Shown: positions 7,906 to 16,814 of the stretch, piece after piece
Layout: the number at the start of each line of letters is the position of its first letter
Numbering within the stretch: the stretch's first letter is position 1
Made by a program: the position numbers and the translations under genes
Notes under the pieces: model-generated
The model's input: only the letters and a program-made list of their open reading frames with translations
What the model was told of the DNA's origin: nothing
Databases searched by the model: none
Source: Chitinophaga silvisoli
GTDB taxonomy: Bacteria > Bacteroidota > Bacteroidia > Chitinophagales > Chitinophagaceae
Assembly (NCBI RefSeq): GCF_003412465.1
Contig: NZ_QTJV01000015.1
Coordinates: 62,001 to 126,000, forward strand
Direction of reading: 5' to 3'
DNA length: 64,000 bases

Positions 7906-9597
7906 TTATTTTACCTCAGCGAGGTATTTGTGTACAAAACTGATTGCCATAGAGCCTTCTCCTACTGCTGCCGCTACCCGGTTCATTGCATTGGCCCTTA
8001 CATCGCCTGCTGCAAAGATGCCGGGACAACTGGTTTCCAGCAGGTATGGATCCCTGTCCTGTTTCCAGATCTTCTCAAATTCAGGATGTGTAAACAGGTC
8101 CCTGCCCGTTTCAATAAAGCCTTTATCATTCTTGATGATATTCATTTCCAGCCATTCAGTAAATGGTTTTGCACCAATAAAAATGTACAGGCCATCTGCA
8201 TGTTCCTGGGTCTGTTCGCCTGTTTTGATATTGGAGATGATCAGGCATTCCAGCCTGTCAGAGCCCCTGGCTTCCACTACTTCAGAATATGCGCGTACAT
8301 GAATATTAGGTGTTTCCACGATGCGGTCTATCAGGTAGGCAGACATGGTGCTGGATAGATCTTCCCTGCGGATCAGGATACTTACATTCCTGGCAAATTT
8401 GGAAAGGTACATGGCCGCCTGGCCGGCAGAGTTGCCGCCTCCTACGATGAATACATCTTTGTCTTTGCAGGCAGGTGCTTCTGTCATGGCAGCACCGTAG
8501 TAAATACCGGCACCTGTAAAGTCGGCCACCCCTTTTGTATCCAGGGTGCGGTAATCTACACCTGTGGTGATGACCACACTTCTGCTGTTTACAAAAGTGC
8601 CGTCTTCCATGATGATCTTATTGTAGCCGTCCTTTTGCTCGATGGCTTTCACCGACTGTGGGGTGATGAATTCCGTACCTAAGCGTTGGGCCTGGGAGAT
8701 AGCTCTGCGGGCCAGATCAGCACCACTCAGGCCTTTCGGAAAGCCCAGGTAGTTTTCAATCCTGGAACTGGTGCCGGCTTGTCCGCCGGGTGCTCGCTTT
8801 TCAATGAGCAGGGTTTTCAACCCCTCGCTGGCTCCATACACACCTGCCGCCAGTCCTGCAGGGCCGGCACCAATGATCACCACATCGTATACCTCATGTT
8901 TGATCTGGGGGTTTAGGCCTACTTTGCGGGCAGTATCCTGGATGGAGGGATTGGAGAGGTAAGAACCATCTTCAAAGAAGATAACGGGTACATCTTTTTC
9001 ATCCAGTCCATTCAGTGCCAGTAGGTTACAACCTTCCTGTGTGGTGCGTACATCCAACCATTTGTAAGGAATGAGGTTGCCGGCCAGGAAATCCTTGATG
9101 GCATGGCAGCTGCGGGAGTATTGGTATCCTACTACCTTGATACCTTTGAATTCCGGATGGTAATCACTCTTCCAGTCATCCAGCAGATCATCTATCACCG
9201 GGTAGAGCTTTTCCTCTGGTGGGTCCCAGGGTTTTACGAGGTAATAATCCAGTTGAACAGTATTGATGGCTTTGATTGCAGCATCCGTATCAGAATAAGC
9301 AGTAAGTAATACCCTTTTTGCATCCGGGTAAAATTTGAGTGCCTTTTCCAGGAATGTTACGCCATCCATCACCGGCATCCGCTGATCGCTGATGAACATG
9401 GCAATGGTTTCACCTTTGTTCTTCAGTTCCAGCAGGCTGCTGAGTGCTTCCTGCACATCGCTTGTACTGATGATTTTATAATACTGTCTGTATTTGTTTT
9501 TTAAGTCGCGCACGATGGCCCGCAATACCTGCGGATCATCGTCAATACAAAGAATAATAGGTTGATTCGTATTTTTCTCAGTGTCTTTGTCTGGCAT
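7906..9597 (-). CDS. Response regulator fused to a thioredoxin-reductase-like flavoprotein
   Basis: 563 residues in three parts. Residues 13-140 are a CheY-like receiver (ILCIDDDPQV, acceptor D71 in ISDQRMPVMDG, LLTAY, K122 in LVKPWD). Residues 152-230 are a thioredoxin/glutaredoxin-like segment without a CxxC. Residues 238-560 are a thioredoxin-reductase-like flavoprotein with the FAD site GAGPAG (243-248), a PGGQ segment and the NAD(P) site GGGNSA (385-390). Where thioredoxin reductase has its redox CATC, this protein has GAAM (367-370), so it cannot use the usual disulfide relay. It lies 24 nt after the kinase gene, which most likely phosphorylates D71 and so links signalling to flavin redox chemistry. 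Confidence 0.92.
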   Translation of the reverse strand: MPDKDTEKNTNQPIILCIDDDPQVLRAIVRDLKNKYRQYYKIISTSDVQEALSSLLELKNKGETIAMFISDQRMPVMDGVTFLEKALKFYPDAKRVLLTAYSDTDAAIKAINTVQLDYYLVKPWDPPEEKLYPVIDDLLDDWKSDYHPEFKGIKVVGYQYSRSCHAIKDFLAGNLIPYKWLDVRTTQEGCNLLALNGLDEKDVPVIFFEDGSYLSNPSIQDTARKVGLNPQIKHEVYDVVIIGAGPAGLAAGVYGASEGLKTLLIEKRAPGGQAGTSSRIENYLGFPKGLSGADLARRAISQAQRLGTEFITPQSVKAIEQKDGYNKIIMEDGTFVNSRSVVITTGVDYRTLDTKGVADFTGAGIYYGAAMTEAPACKDKDVFIVGGGNSAGQAAMYLSKFARNVSILIRREDLSSTMSAYLIDRIVETPNIHVRAYSEVVEARGSDRLECLIISNIKTGEQTQEHADGLYIFIGAKPFTEWLEMNIIKNDKGFIETGRDLFTHPEFEKIWKQDRDPYLLETSCPGIFAAGDVRANAMNRVAAAVGEGSMAISFVHKYLAEVK

Positions 9598-9621
9598 AAG
9601 CCCACCGTTTTTTTTAGTGAA

Positions 9622-11019
9622 TTAATGGATGGGAATAGACACAGAGAATTGTGTCCTTCCCGGAACTGAATTTACTTTAATATTTCCATGATGTTGCTTC
9701 ACGATCTGGGTAGTAATGTCCAGACCGAGGCCGGTACCTTTGCCAATTTCTTTGGTAGTAAAGAAAGGATCGAAGATCCGGGAGATAATATTCTCGGGAA
9801 TACCGGGGCCGTTGTCGATGACGGAGACCTTTACACAGGTACCATCTTTCTCGGTTTTTATTTCGAGTATACTGTTTTCCCTGCCTTGCATGGCATCCAG
9901 TGCATTATCGATCAGGTTGGTCCATACCTGGTTCATTTCCCCGATCATGATGTTGACAGGGGGAAGGGTGGTATCATAGTTTTCGATCAGCTGCACATTG
10001 CCTTTGCGTAGTTTGTACTCCATGATGTTGAGGGTATTTTTGATACCATCGCGGAGGTCGGAGGCCCGCTTGTCATGGGATTGGTCCATGTGGGTAAAGG
10101 TCTTGACAGAGCCTACCAGTTTTACGATGCGTGCGGAGGCTTCTTCGATATCGAGTACCATTCTTTCTGTCACCAGGTTTTTTTCAATCCAGCTGAGTAC
10201 AGCTGGCAGTGAATCTGGTGACATATGAGATTTGAATTCTTCCAGTATATCGATGGTAAAACCGAATTCCACGAAGTTTTCCGCTATTTCCATGGCATTG
10301 TTTACATCGTGCTCCTCAAGCCAGTCCACCATTTCATCTTCCTTTTCGCCTCTTTCCATCATGGTGAGTTTGGGTCTGTCGGCCGATTTTAGGATGGCGA
10401 ACATTTTGTCTTTCACGAAAGTTACGTCCTCCGGGGTCATCTGTATGGCCATGATTTCCTGGAAGGTATCCGGCATTAGTTGCAGGTGTTTTCTCAGGGA
10501 GGAGGCTCCGCGTACGATAGCAGCAGCGGGATTGTTCAGTTCATGCGCCAGGCCGGCGGAGAGTTTTCCCAAGGCCATCATCTTTTCATTCTGCCGCATC
10601 AGGGTGGTATAATCCCGCACCCTGTTTGTCATGACATGGACCAGTGCCTGGGTCAGTTCGAACTGGGTGTGGATCATGTCATCTATCTTCGCGATGGGGA
10701 AGCACATGAGCTGTGTTTCCTCGATCGCTTCACTGTAGATAGTTGCTTTCAACCCACGGGAAAAGGGAAGATAGCCACTAATGGTACCGGCTTCCATGAC
10801 CAGTATTTCTACAGGATCATTGTTCTGCAGGTAGTAGAGGCGAAGTTTCCCTGAAATGAGGATGTAAGTAGCATTGAGTGGTTCATCAGGTTTGAACATG
10901 AACTCCCCTGGCTGAAGGGTTTTAGGTTCACTGTTTTCAGCCAGCCATTGGAGTTGCGACACGGGTACGTCTTTAAACGCCTCGACTGATTGTAGCCATT
11001 CGGTGGAAATGTTTACCAT
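9622..11019 (-). CDS. Histidine kinase with N-terminal cyclic nucleotide-binding domain
   Basis: 465 residues, soluble. Residues 10-130 are a Crp-like cNMP-binding beta-roll (LQPGEFMFKPDEP, TYILISGKLRLYY). A helical linker leads to an H-box (MALGKLSAGLAHELNNPAAAI, H159). After a helical insertion comes the HATPase: NLIDNALDAM (N box), DNGPGIP (G1), FDPFFTTKE (F) and GKGTGLGLDI (G2). It is the first gene of a three-gene leftward operon with the receiver-flavoprotein fusion and the UBP zinc finger, so its phosphotransfer partner is very probably the downstream receiver. No membrane segment was seen, so it should sense a cytoplasmic signal. Whether a cyclic nucleotide really binds cannot be told. 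Confidence 0.92.
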   Translation of the reverse strand: MVNISTEWLQSVEAFKDVPVSQLQWLAENSEPKTLQPGEFMFKPDEPLNATYILISGKLRLYYLQNNDPVEILVMEAGTISGYLPFSRGLKATIYSEAIEETQLMCFPIAKIDDMIHTQFELTQALVHVMTNRVRDYTTLMRQNEKMMALGKLSAGLAHELNNPAAAIVRGASSLRKHLQLMPDTFQEIMAIQMTPEDVTFVKDKMFAILKSADRPKLTMMERGEKEDEMVDWLEEHDVNNAMEIAENFVEFGFTIDILEEFKSHMSPDSLPAVLSWIEKNLVTERMVLDIEEASARIVKLVGSVKTFTHMDQSHDKRASDLRDGIKNTLNIMEYKLRKGNVQLIENYDTTLPPVNIMIGEMNQVWTNLIDNALDAMQGRENSILEIKTEKDGTCVKVSVIDNGPGIPENIISRIFDPFFTTKEIGKGTGLGLDITTQIVKQHHGNIKVNSVPGRTQFSVSIPIH

Positions 11020-11287
11020 AACCTTAAAGTTAAAGATATTTTGCCCTTAAGAGAAGATCAAAAGGCGTTCCGGAAAGGATTGACCAGAGAAGCGATGAAA
11101 TGTACAATGATAAATACAACTAATTGCATTATAATAACATTAAATACTGGAACTTAATAAAAATTCAGTAGGGCTTTTGGTGTATTTTGCGTAAGTTTAA
11201 ATGACGAGCGCGTTAGCGCCATCCCTATTGACCTATAAAAGCACAAATTTATGTCTAAGTAATTGTTTCAGTGAAAAATGTAAGACG

Positions 11288-11734
11288 ATGTCAAAAAGTG
11301 GAAAGAATATATTTTTAGCCGATGATGACGCCGACGATTGTCTGCTTTTTGAAGACGCACTCAAAGAAGTGGCAGACGACATTACACTGACTACGATTTC
11401 GGATGGTATAGAACTCATGGATATGTTGGAAGAGCGCGTCCCCCCGCCTCCGGACATGATCTTTCTGGACTTGAATATGCCTCGTAAAAATGGCTTTGAA
11501 TGTCTGAGAGAAATCAGGACAGATCAACGTCTCAAGTCCATTCCTGTAATTATCTTTTCAACCTCATCTCAACCGGAATTTATCGAACAGGTGTACATTT
11601 CAGGAGCAAACCGATATATCAGGAAGCCTTCTTCCTTTTCGGAGCTTATGAAGGCAATAGCAGAAATGTTGTCTATTGATTGGGATACCAGTGAGAGATT
11701 TCCTAAACGGGACAATTTCTTTATCTCATTTTAA
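11288..11734 (+). CDS. Single-domain response regulator (CheY/Rcp1-like)
   Basis: 148 residues from ATG 11288 (MSKSGKNIFLADDDADDCLL); a longer in-frame ATG at 11201 adds residues without family resemblance. The receiver is complete: acidic pocket ADDDADD, acceptor D61 in MIFLDLNMPRKNGFE, switch residue in IIFSTSS and K in YIRKPSSF. There is no output domain. This form (response regulators of the Rcp1 type) passes phosphate between a kinase and other proteins. The CZB/PAS kinase starts about 28 nt downstream on the same strand and is the evident partner. The gene is divergent from the redox kinase operon across a 268-bp region. Confidence 0.9.
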   Translation: MSKSGKNIFLADDDADDCLLFEDALKEVADDITLTTISDGIELMDMLEERVPPPPDMIFLDLNMPRKNGFECLREIRTDQRLKSIPVIIFSTSSQPEFIEQVYISGANRYIRKPSSFSELMKAIAEMLSIDWDTSERFPKRDNFFISF

Positions 11735-11761
11735 GAACAACGCTTTCAATTGGCGAAGACA

Positions 11762-14161
11762 ATGAATTTGACCAGGCTTGAATTTGACCAGGCAAGATCG
11801 ATGCATCTGCATTTTAAAGCACAGTTGCGATCGATTCTCTATGGAGGAGCAGTAGATCAGGTGCCTATATTATCCGAACATGAATGTGCATTTGGGAAAT
11901 GGATGCACGACCACGTTTTACCGCGTTACAGCCATCTGCCGGAAATGCAGCAGTTGGAGCAGGTACATACAGCCATACATCGGTGTGCGCAAAAATTAAT
12001 AGGCTTGTATGACAGCGGCAGCCACGAAGCTGCAAGGTCCGGGCTGACAGATATGGAAGGAATAGCCAATGAACTGATGGACTTACTGGCGGGGGTAGAA
12101 ACCCAAATATTATCATCTGAAAATAACGACGATCTGGTCGTAGAGAATAGAGGGGAAAAAATTGAAGAATTCCGAACATTATATCAATCTGTGAATCAGC
12201 TGGAGGAACATATCAGGGAAGGCATCCGCAAGGATGTTGTTTACGACGACAGTCGTTTTAGGGAAAGTGTAGAACAGGCACCGGTAGGGATTGCCATTTT
12301 CAGGACGCGGGATATGGTGTTTGAAATGGCGAATGCCATGTACCTGGAATTGATCACGCGACCGATTGAGGCAGTGGTGGGCAGGTCGCTTTACGATGTA
12401 CTGCCTGAAGTGAGGGAGTTAGTAAAGCCGCTGCTGGACAATGTATGGGATACTGTCACCCCACACTATGGCAATGAATTTCCAGTTACCCTTCTTCGGC
12501 ATGGGGTGCCGGAGCTGGTGTATTTCAATTTCGTTTATCAGCCACTAAAAAATACTAAGGGGGAAATTGATGGTGTAATGGTAGCTGCCACCGATGTGAC
12601 AGCGGCTGTAGAAGCCAAGCATTCCCTGGTGGAAAGTGAGATCCAGTTCCGCAACCTGGTCATGCAATCACCTATAGCGATGGCTATTTTTAAAGGCAAG
12701 GACATGGTGATTGATATGGCAAACTATACCATGTTGAAAACTTTGTGGCGCAGAAGTTCTGAAGAGGTGACCGGGCGCACGCTGCTGGATGTATTTCCGG
12801 AACTGGAAGGACAGAAATTTCCTGCATTATTACAACAGGTATTTGATAGCGGTATTGCTCACAAGGAGAAAGAGGCCATAGCATATGTAAATGGTCCGGA
12901 TGGTATGAAACGGTTTTACCTGGACTTTGAATATACACCGCTGTTTGACCTGGAAAAAAACGTATATGGCATCATGGCCACCGTATACGATGTGACGGAG
13001 CGGAAGGAGCAGGATATGGCCCTGCGACTGTCTGAAGAAAAATTCAGGGTGCTGGGCGAAACCCTGCCGCAGATGATCTGGACCACAGACCCTGAAGGCA
13101 GGTTAAACTATGCGAGCAAACGGTATTTCGAATTTACAGGAATGACGCTTGAGCAATTGAATGGGGTAGGATGGTTCACTGTAATACATCCTGAAGACCT
13201 GATCAGGAACTTACCTGTATGGAAAGATGCTGTTGCAAAAGGGATAGAATACCAGATTGAACACCGGATGAAAAAAGCGGATGGTACTTACCGCTGGCAC
13301 CTGACCCGTACTGTACCGCAAAAAGATACGGAAGGCAATGTGAAGATGTGGGTAGGCTCTACGACTGATATTCATGAGGGCAAAATGTTTATTGACAAAC
13401 TGGAGGCGGAAGTACAGGCGAGAACAAAGGAATTGCAGAAATCCAACGATGACCTGAGAAATTCCAATGAGGAGCTGGCGCAGTTTGCATATGTGGCGAG
13501 TCATGACCTGCAGGAGCCTTTGAGAAAGATCCAGACTTTTACCAGTCGGTTGCTGGAAACAGAGTATAAAAACATTTCAGATAAAGGGAAGGATTATTTC
13601 AACCGTATGCAGGCGGCAGCGCAGCGGATGCGGCAGCTGATAGAAGACCTGTTATCGTTTTCAAGAACTAGTAATAACGGGGAGCAACTGTTTGAATATG
13701 TAGATCTGACGCAGGTATTGCTGAGGGTGAAGGAGCAGTTGAGTGATCAGATAGATAAGAAGGAGGCGGTGATAGAGTATGATTTACTGCCGGTATTGTC
13801 AGCGATCCCTTACCAGATGGAACAACTGTTTATGAACTTGCTGAACAACGCATTGAAGTTTTCGAGGAAGGGCGTGAAGCCCCTGATCAAAGTGAAGATG
13901 GAAGACAATGTGTACACGCTGGTGGGTGGACTGCCGCATCATAAAATCACGATAGCTGATAATGGGATTGGGTTCGATCCGCAGTTTAGTGAGCGGATTT
14001 TCCAGGTGTTCCAGCGATTGCATGTGCGGAACCAGTTTGAGGGCACCGGGATCGGCCTGGCGATCTGTAAAAAGATAATGGATAATCATAAGGGCGTGAT
14101 AACGGCGGAAGGGTTCCCGGATCAGGGATCGGTGTTTACCTTGTTATTCCCGGTTGCATAA
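11762..14161 (+). CDS. CZB-PAS-PAS-PAS sensor histidine kinase
   Basis: About 799 residues from ATG 11762; a TTG at 11750 is the alternative. The N-terminal 100 residues look like a CZB zinc-binding domain: MHLHFKAQL (H15/H17), HECAFGKWMHD (C42) and QVHTAIHRC (H69/H73), the three-His/one-Cys pattern. Next come three PAS domains (roughly 170-290, 295-415 and 425-545; the third ends in a PAC-like WVGSTTDIHEGK), a short coiled coil, the H-box (FAYVASHDLQEPLRKI, H581) and an HATPase (NLLNNALKFS, IADNGIGFD, EGTGIGLAIC). No membrane segments. CZB domains sense cytosolic zinc or hypochlorous acid in chemoreceptors and cyclases. It probably signals to the CheY-like protein just upstream. Confidence 0.9.
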   Translation: MNLTRLEFDQARSMHLHFKAQLRSILYGGAVDQVPILSEHECAFGKWMHDHVLPRYSHLPEMQQLEQVHTAIHRCAQKLIGLYDSGSHEAARSGLTDMEGIANELMDLLAGVETQILSSENNDDLVVENRGEKIEEFRTLYQSVNQLEEHIREGIRKDVVYDDSRFRESVEQAPVGIAIFRTRDMVFEMANAMYLELITRPIEAVVGRSLYDVLPEVRELVKPLLDNVWDTVTPHYGNEFPVTLLRHGVPELVYFNFVYQPLKNTKGEIDGVMVAATDVTAAVEAKHSLVESEIQFRNLVMQSPIAMAIFKGKDMVIDMANYTMLKTLWRRSSEEVTGRTLLDVFPELEGQKFPALLQQVFDSGIAHKEKEAIAYVNGPDGMKRFYLDFEYTPLFDLEKNVYGIMATVYDVTERKEQDMALRLSEEKFRVLGETLPQMIWTTDPEGRLNYASKRYFEFTGMTLEQLNGVGWFTVIHPEDLIRNLPVWKDAVAKGIEYQIEHRMKKADGTYRWHLTRTVPQKDTEGNVKMWVGSTTDIHEGKMFIDKLEAEVQARTKELQKSNDDLRNSNEELAQFAYVASHDLQEPLRKIQTFTSRLLETEYKNISDKGKDYFNRMQAAAQRMRQLIEDLLSFSRTSNNGEQLFEYVDLTQVLLRVKEQLSDQIDKKEAVIEYDLLPVLSAIPYQMEQLFMNLLNNALKFSRKGVKPLIKVKMEDNVYTLVGGLPHHKITIADNGIGFDPQFSERIFQVFQRLHVRNQFEGTGIGLAICKKIMDNHKGVITAEGFPDQGSVFTLLFPVA

Positions 14162-14170
14162 TGTCTTAAT

Positions 14171-14209
14171 GAAGAACGCTTTTGCCAGTATGCGGCAAAA
14201 GCGTTCTTC
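14171..14209. terminator. Bidirectional terminator, 16-bp perfect stem
   Basis: GAAGAACGCTTTTGCC (14171-14186) pairs perfectly with 14194-14209 around a 7-nt loop. It lies between the convergent kinase gene and the HEAT-repeat operon. The T-run after it is short, but the stem is very stable. Confidence 0.85.
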
Positions 14210-14211
14210 TA

Positions 14212-16797
14212 TTATTGTTTGGGAAGCTTAGCTTCGAAGAGTTCCCATATTTCCTGGCCCCAGGGCCATTGTTGTTGCAGTGTTTCTTTGTCCATTTTGT
14301 TTAATACAAGTGGGAATTGCTTACCTGCAAATGTTGGTTCCAGGCGCTTCAGCACTTTACATACTTCTATATATACTTCAGCGGCTGCTATAGCCTGTTC
14401 CCGGGTAGGTTCGGCCTGTCTTGCATAGTCATTCCACTTTTTCCAGAATACATACACCATTCTATCTCTTAGTGCATTGCCCCCGGGCAGTTGCCTGATA
14501 TTGTTATACAGCAGGGTTAAGAAGGACTGTAACTGCGCTGTGTCGTTGTAGATTGCTCTTGCCCATTTACCACCTGACTGCCTGAAGAGGTGTTCTAATA
14601 CTACATAAGGTAGCGTGGCTTCAGGTCTTGCAGCATCTGTGACATGACTGAATACCTGGTTAATCAGGTCGCCCGGTTCCAGCGCAAAGAGCAGTTCTGC
14701 TATGGGCCATTGGCTATACAATGCTGCCCAGCCCTGATATTCCCAGTCATTTAAAGTAGCATATCGTCTCTTGGAATGAAGGGTAGGCATGCTGAAGGCA
14801 ATATGCTTTGCATAGTTCTCCGGGGTAAATAAACGATCCAGTTGTGCCCTGTATGCAGGATCTATAAACCCGGTGCCTTCGAGGTATTTGCGCACCATGT
14901 ATTGAGCATCCTTGTCAGAAGCATACTGCAGGTAGTCAAGGCTGATCTGCACCAGTTCGGGAGTTACCAGTTTGCCCGTCTGCATGATCTGTAATAACTG
15001 GTGGAGAATGCCACCGGGTTTAGGCATGCTTAACAGCAGCTTATATAATTCAATTACTTCTGCCTTTTTAATAGTGCGGTTCTGCCATGCATCCTGGAGC
15101 ATTCTTTCTGCTTCCATGAAGGTCTGCATACCATTTTTCTTCATCAGGGTTTGCCTGAAGGCAGGGAGGAAAGCACCTGTCTGGTCAGCTTTGTCGGTGT
15201 CACTCAGCAGCCAGTTGGCTTTTGTGAGGGAGACAATATGCGGGAGCTGTGCCCTTACGCTGGCATCGGTAGCTGCGAGTTTGCCCAGCAGCTGTACCCA
15301 TTCGTCCAGCGGAGACTGTGGATAGTAGGCGATATGCCTGTACAGGGAGGTCGTGATGGCGGGTGCTAATTCACTGAAATCTGCTTCCAGTGTTTTGAGC
15401 AGGCCGTAGGTAGCTGCCAGTTCACGGATATCTTTGGACTGCTCCAGCAATAATCCCAGGCTGCGTTTCAGGTCGGGAGAATCGCTGTAGGAGAAGGTTT
15501 TGAGTCTTTCTATGACTGCATTGCGCGTGTGATCAGGATACCAGTTAGCTTCCAGTACTTCTCTGAACAACTGTAATAAAGCGGCTTTATTGGCAGGGGT
15601 AACAGGTACTTCCAGCACGGCATTGATCAGCTGTGTTTTCAGGAAATGATCTGTTTCTGCGACAGCAAGTTCTGTCAGCAGTTGCAGGGTCGCTGCTGAT
15701 TTACGGCCACTGTTGAGCAGTACATTGATCAGCGCACCACGCAATGCAAGTAAGGGCTCTTGTTTGACAGCAGCTGCCAGGGCTGGTTCTAACAAATCCT
15801 GGTGCAGTACAAACTTCTTTTCCAGGTATGAAATGGCTGCTTCTCTTACATAAGGATTCTTATCATTGAGTGCGGTGATCAGTAATTCCGGCACTTCGCA
15901 ATGCGCTAATAAAGACAGCACGCGTATTTTCAGACCGGCAGAAGGGGTTTGAGCAAACAGTTGCGTTAAGGCTGTTTGTAACTCAGGATGCGCTACCAGC
16001 CTGTCCCTGATCAATGCCAGCAGTTCCGGCTGATCAGGTGCTTTTTGCAGGGCGGCAAAGATGCCGGTGAACAAAGTAGTGTCAATCTCACGGAGATCCG
16101 ACAATAGTTGTATGATTGCTGCTCTTATAGACAGGTCAGTTTCTGATATAAATCTGGCCGAAAGATTTTCAATCACGGTGGCAGAAGGAGCTGGTAAGCT
16201 GGCTAAGAAGGCAATTGCAGCTTCTCTTGTATGCCGTGTCTCCAACGGAGAGAGGAATTGTAAAGCCAGTGTGGCAGCAGCATCTGTCGGGAAGCGTTTC
16301 ACCAGGTTGAATAAGCCGGGTTTCACGCTGGCAGGTGCCAGGGCAATAAATTCGCTTACTTTGGTAATGGTGTCGGCAGAGATGTTGACAATCTTACTCA
16401 GTCCATCCAGGCATACCTGCTGAATAACAGGATCCAGGTCATTCACCAGTGTATCAGCAAGTATTTCCTGTACACTATCCAGGTGCGCTGCAAGGTTGCT
16501 GAGGGCTTCAATTGCCAGCAGGCGCAATGGTCTTTCAGGTTCCAGGCAGGCAAACCAGCTCAGTGTATCGGTCAGTGCTTCCCGCTGACTGAGGCGGGTA
16601 AGAGGTATGTTCACTAAGTATTCCAGCATACGTGCCCGCACAGAAAGGGTATTTTCCGCCCTGGCGGCAGCAGCCAGTTTTTCCACCGCTTCATCAGTTT
16701 CAAGAAATGGTTGCAGGCTATTGAGTGCTTCCAGTCTTTCGTGTTCTGATCGTTCTGCGGAAATTAATATATCGAATAAAGCAAGTGCTTCTGACAT
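14212..16797 (-). CDS. Large HEAT-like alpha-solenoid protein (last gene of the HEAT operon)
   Basis: About 861 residues from ATG 16797. Nearly the whole chain consists of amphipathic helix pairs of 30-40 residues with HEAT-type features (DLDPVIQQVCLDGLSKIV, NPYVREAAISYLEKKF), rich in L, A and E. There is no signal peptide or membrane segment, so it should be cytoplasmic. The C-terminal 250 residues are more distinctive and aromatic-rich (YATLNDWEYQGWAALY, VYVFWKKWNDYARQ) and may be a separate domain. I do not recognise a named family. HEAT solenoids act as protein-binding scaffolds. The gene follows the 708-residue HEAT-like gene by 17 nt in a four-gene operon, so the three large proteins probably form one assembly (inference). 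Confidence 0.8.
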   Translation of the reverse strand: MSEALALFDILISAERSEHERLEALNSLQPFLETDEAVEKLAAAARAENTLSVRARMLEYLVNIPLTRLSQREALTDTLSWFACLEPERPLRLLAIEALSNLAAHLDSVQEILADTLVNDLDPVIQQVCLDGLSKIVNISADTITKVSEFIALAPASVKPGLFNLVKRFPTDAAATLALQFLSPLETRHTREAAIAFLASLPAPSATVIENLSARFISETDLSIRAAIIQLLSDLREIDTTLFTGIFAALQKAPDQPELLALIRDRLVAHPELQTALTQLFAQTPSAGLKIRVLSLLAHCEVPELLITALNDKNPYVREAAISYLEKKFVLHQDLLEPALAAAVKQEPLLALRGALINVLLNSGRKSAATLQLLTELAVAETDHFLKTQLINAVLEVPVTPANKAALLQLFREVLEANWYPDHTRNAVIERLKTFSYSDSPDLKRSLGLLLEQSKDIRELAATYGLLKTLEADFSELAPAITTSLYRHIAYYPQSPLDEWVQLLGKLAATDASVRAQLPHIVSLTKANWLLSDTDKADQTGAFLPAFRQTLMKKNGMQTFMEAERMLQDAWQNRTIKKAEVIELYKLLLSMPKPGGILHQLLQIMQTGKLVTPELVQISLDYLQYASDKDAQYMVRKYLEGTGFIDPAYRAQLDRLFTPENYAKHIAFSMPTLHSKRRYATLNDWEYQGWAALYSQWPIAELLFALEPGDLINQVFSHVTDAARPEATLPYVVLEHLFRQSGGKWARAIYNDTAQLQSFLTLLYNNIRQLPGGNALRDRMVYVFWKKWNDYARQAEPTREQAIAAAEVYIEVCKVLKRLEPTFAGKQFPLVLNKMDKETLQQQWPWGQEIWELFEAKLPKQ

Positions 16798-16814
16798 CTT
16801 CAAATTAGTTTAGG

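Noticed and set aside
11201..11287. Longer start for the CheY-like regulator
   Set aside because: The extra 29 residues have no receiver similarity and overlap the promoter region.
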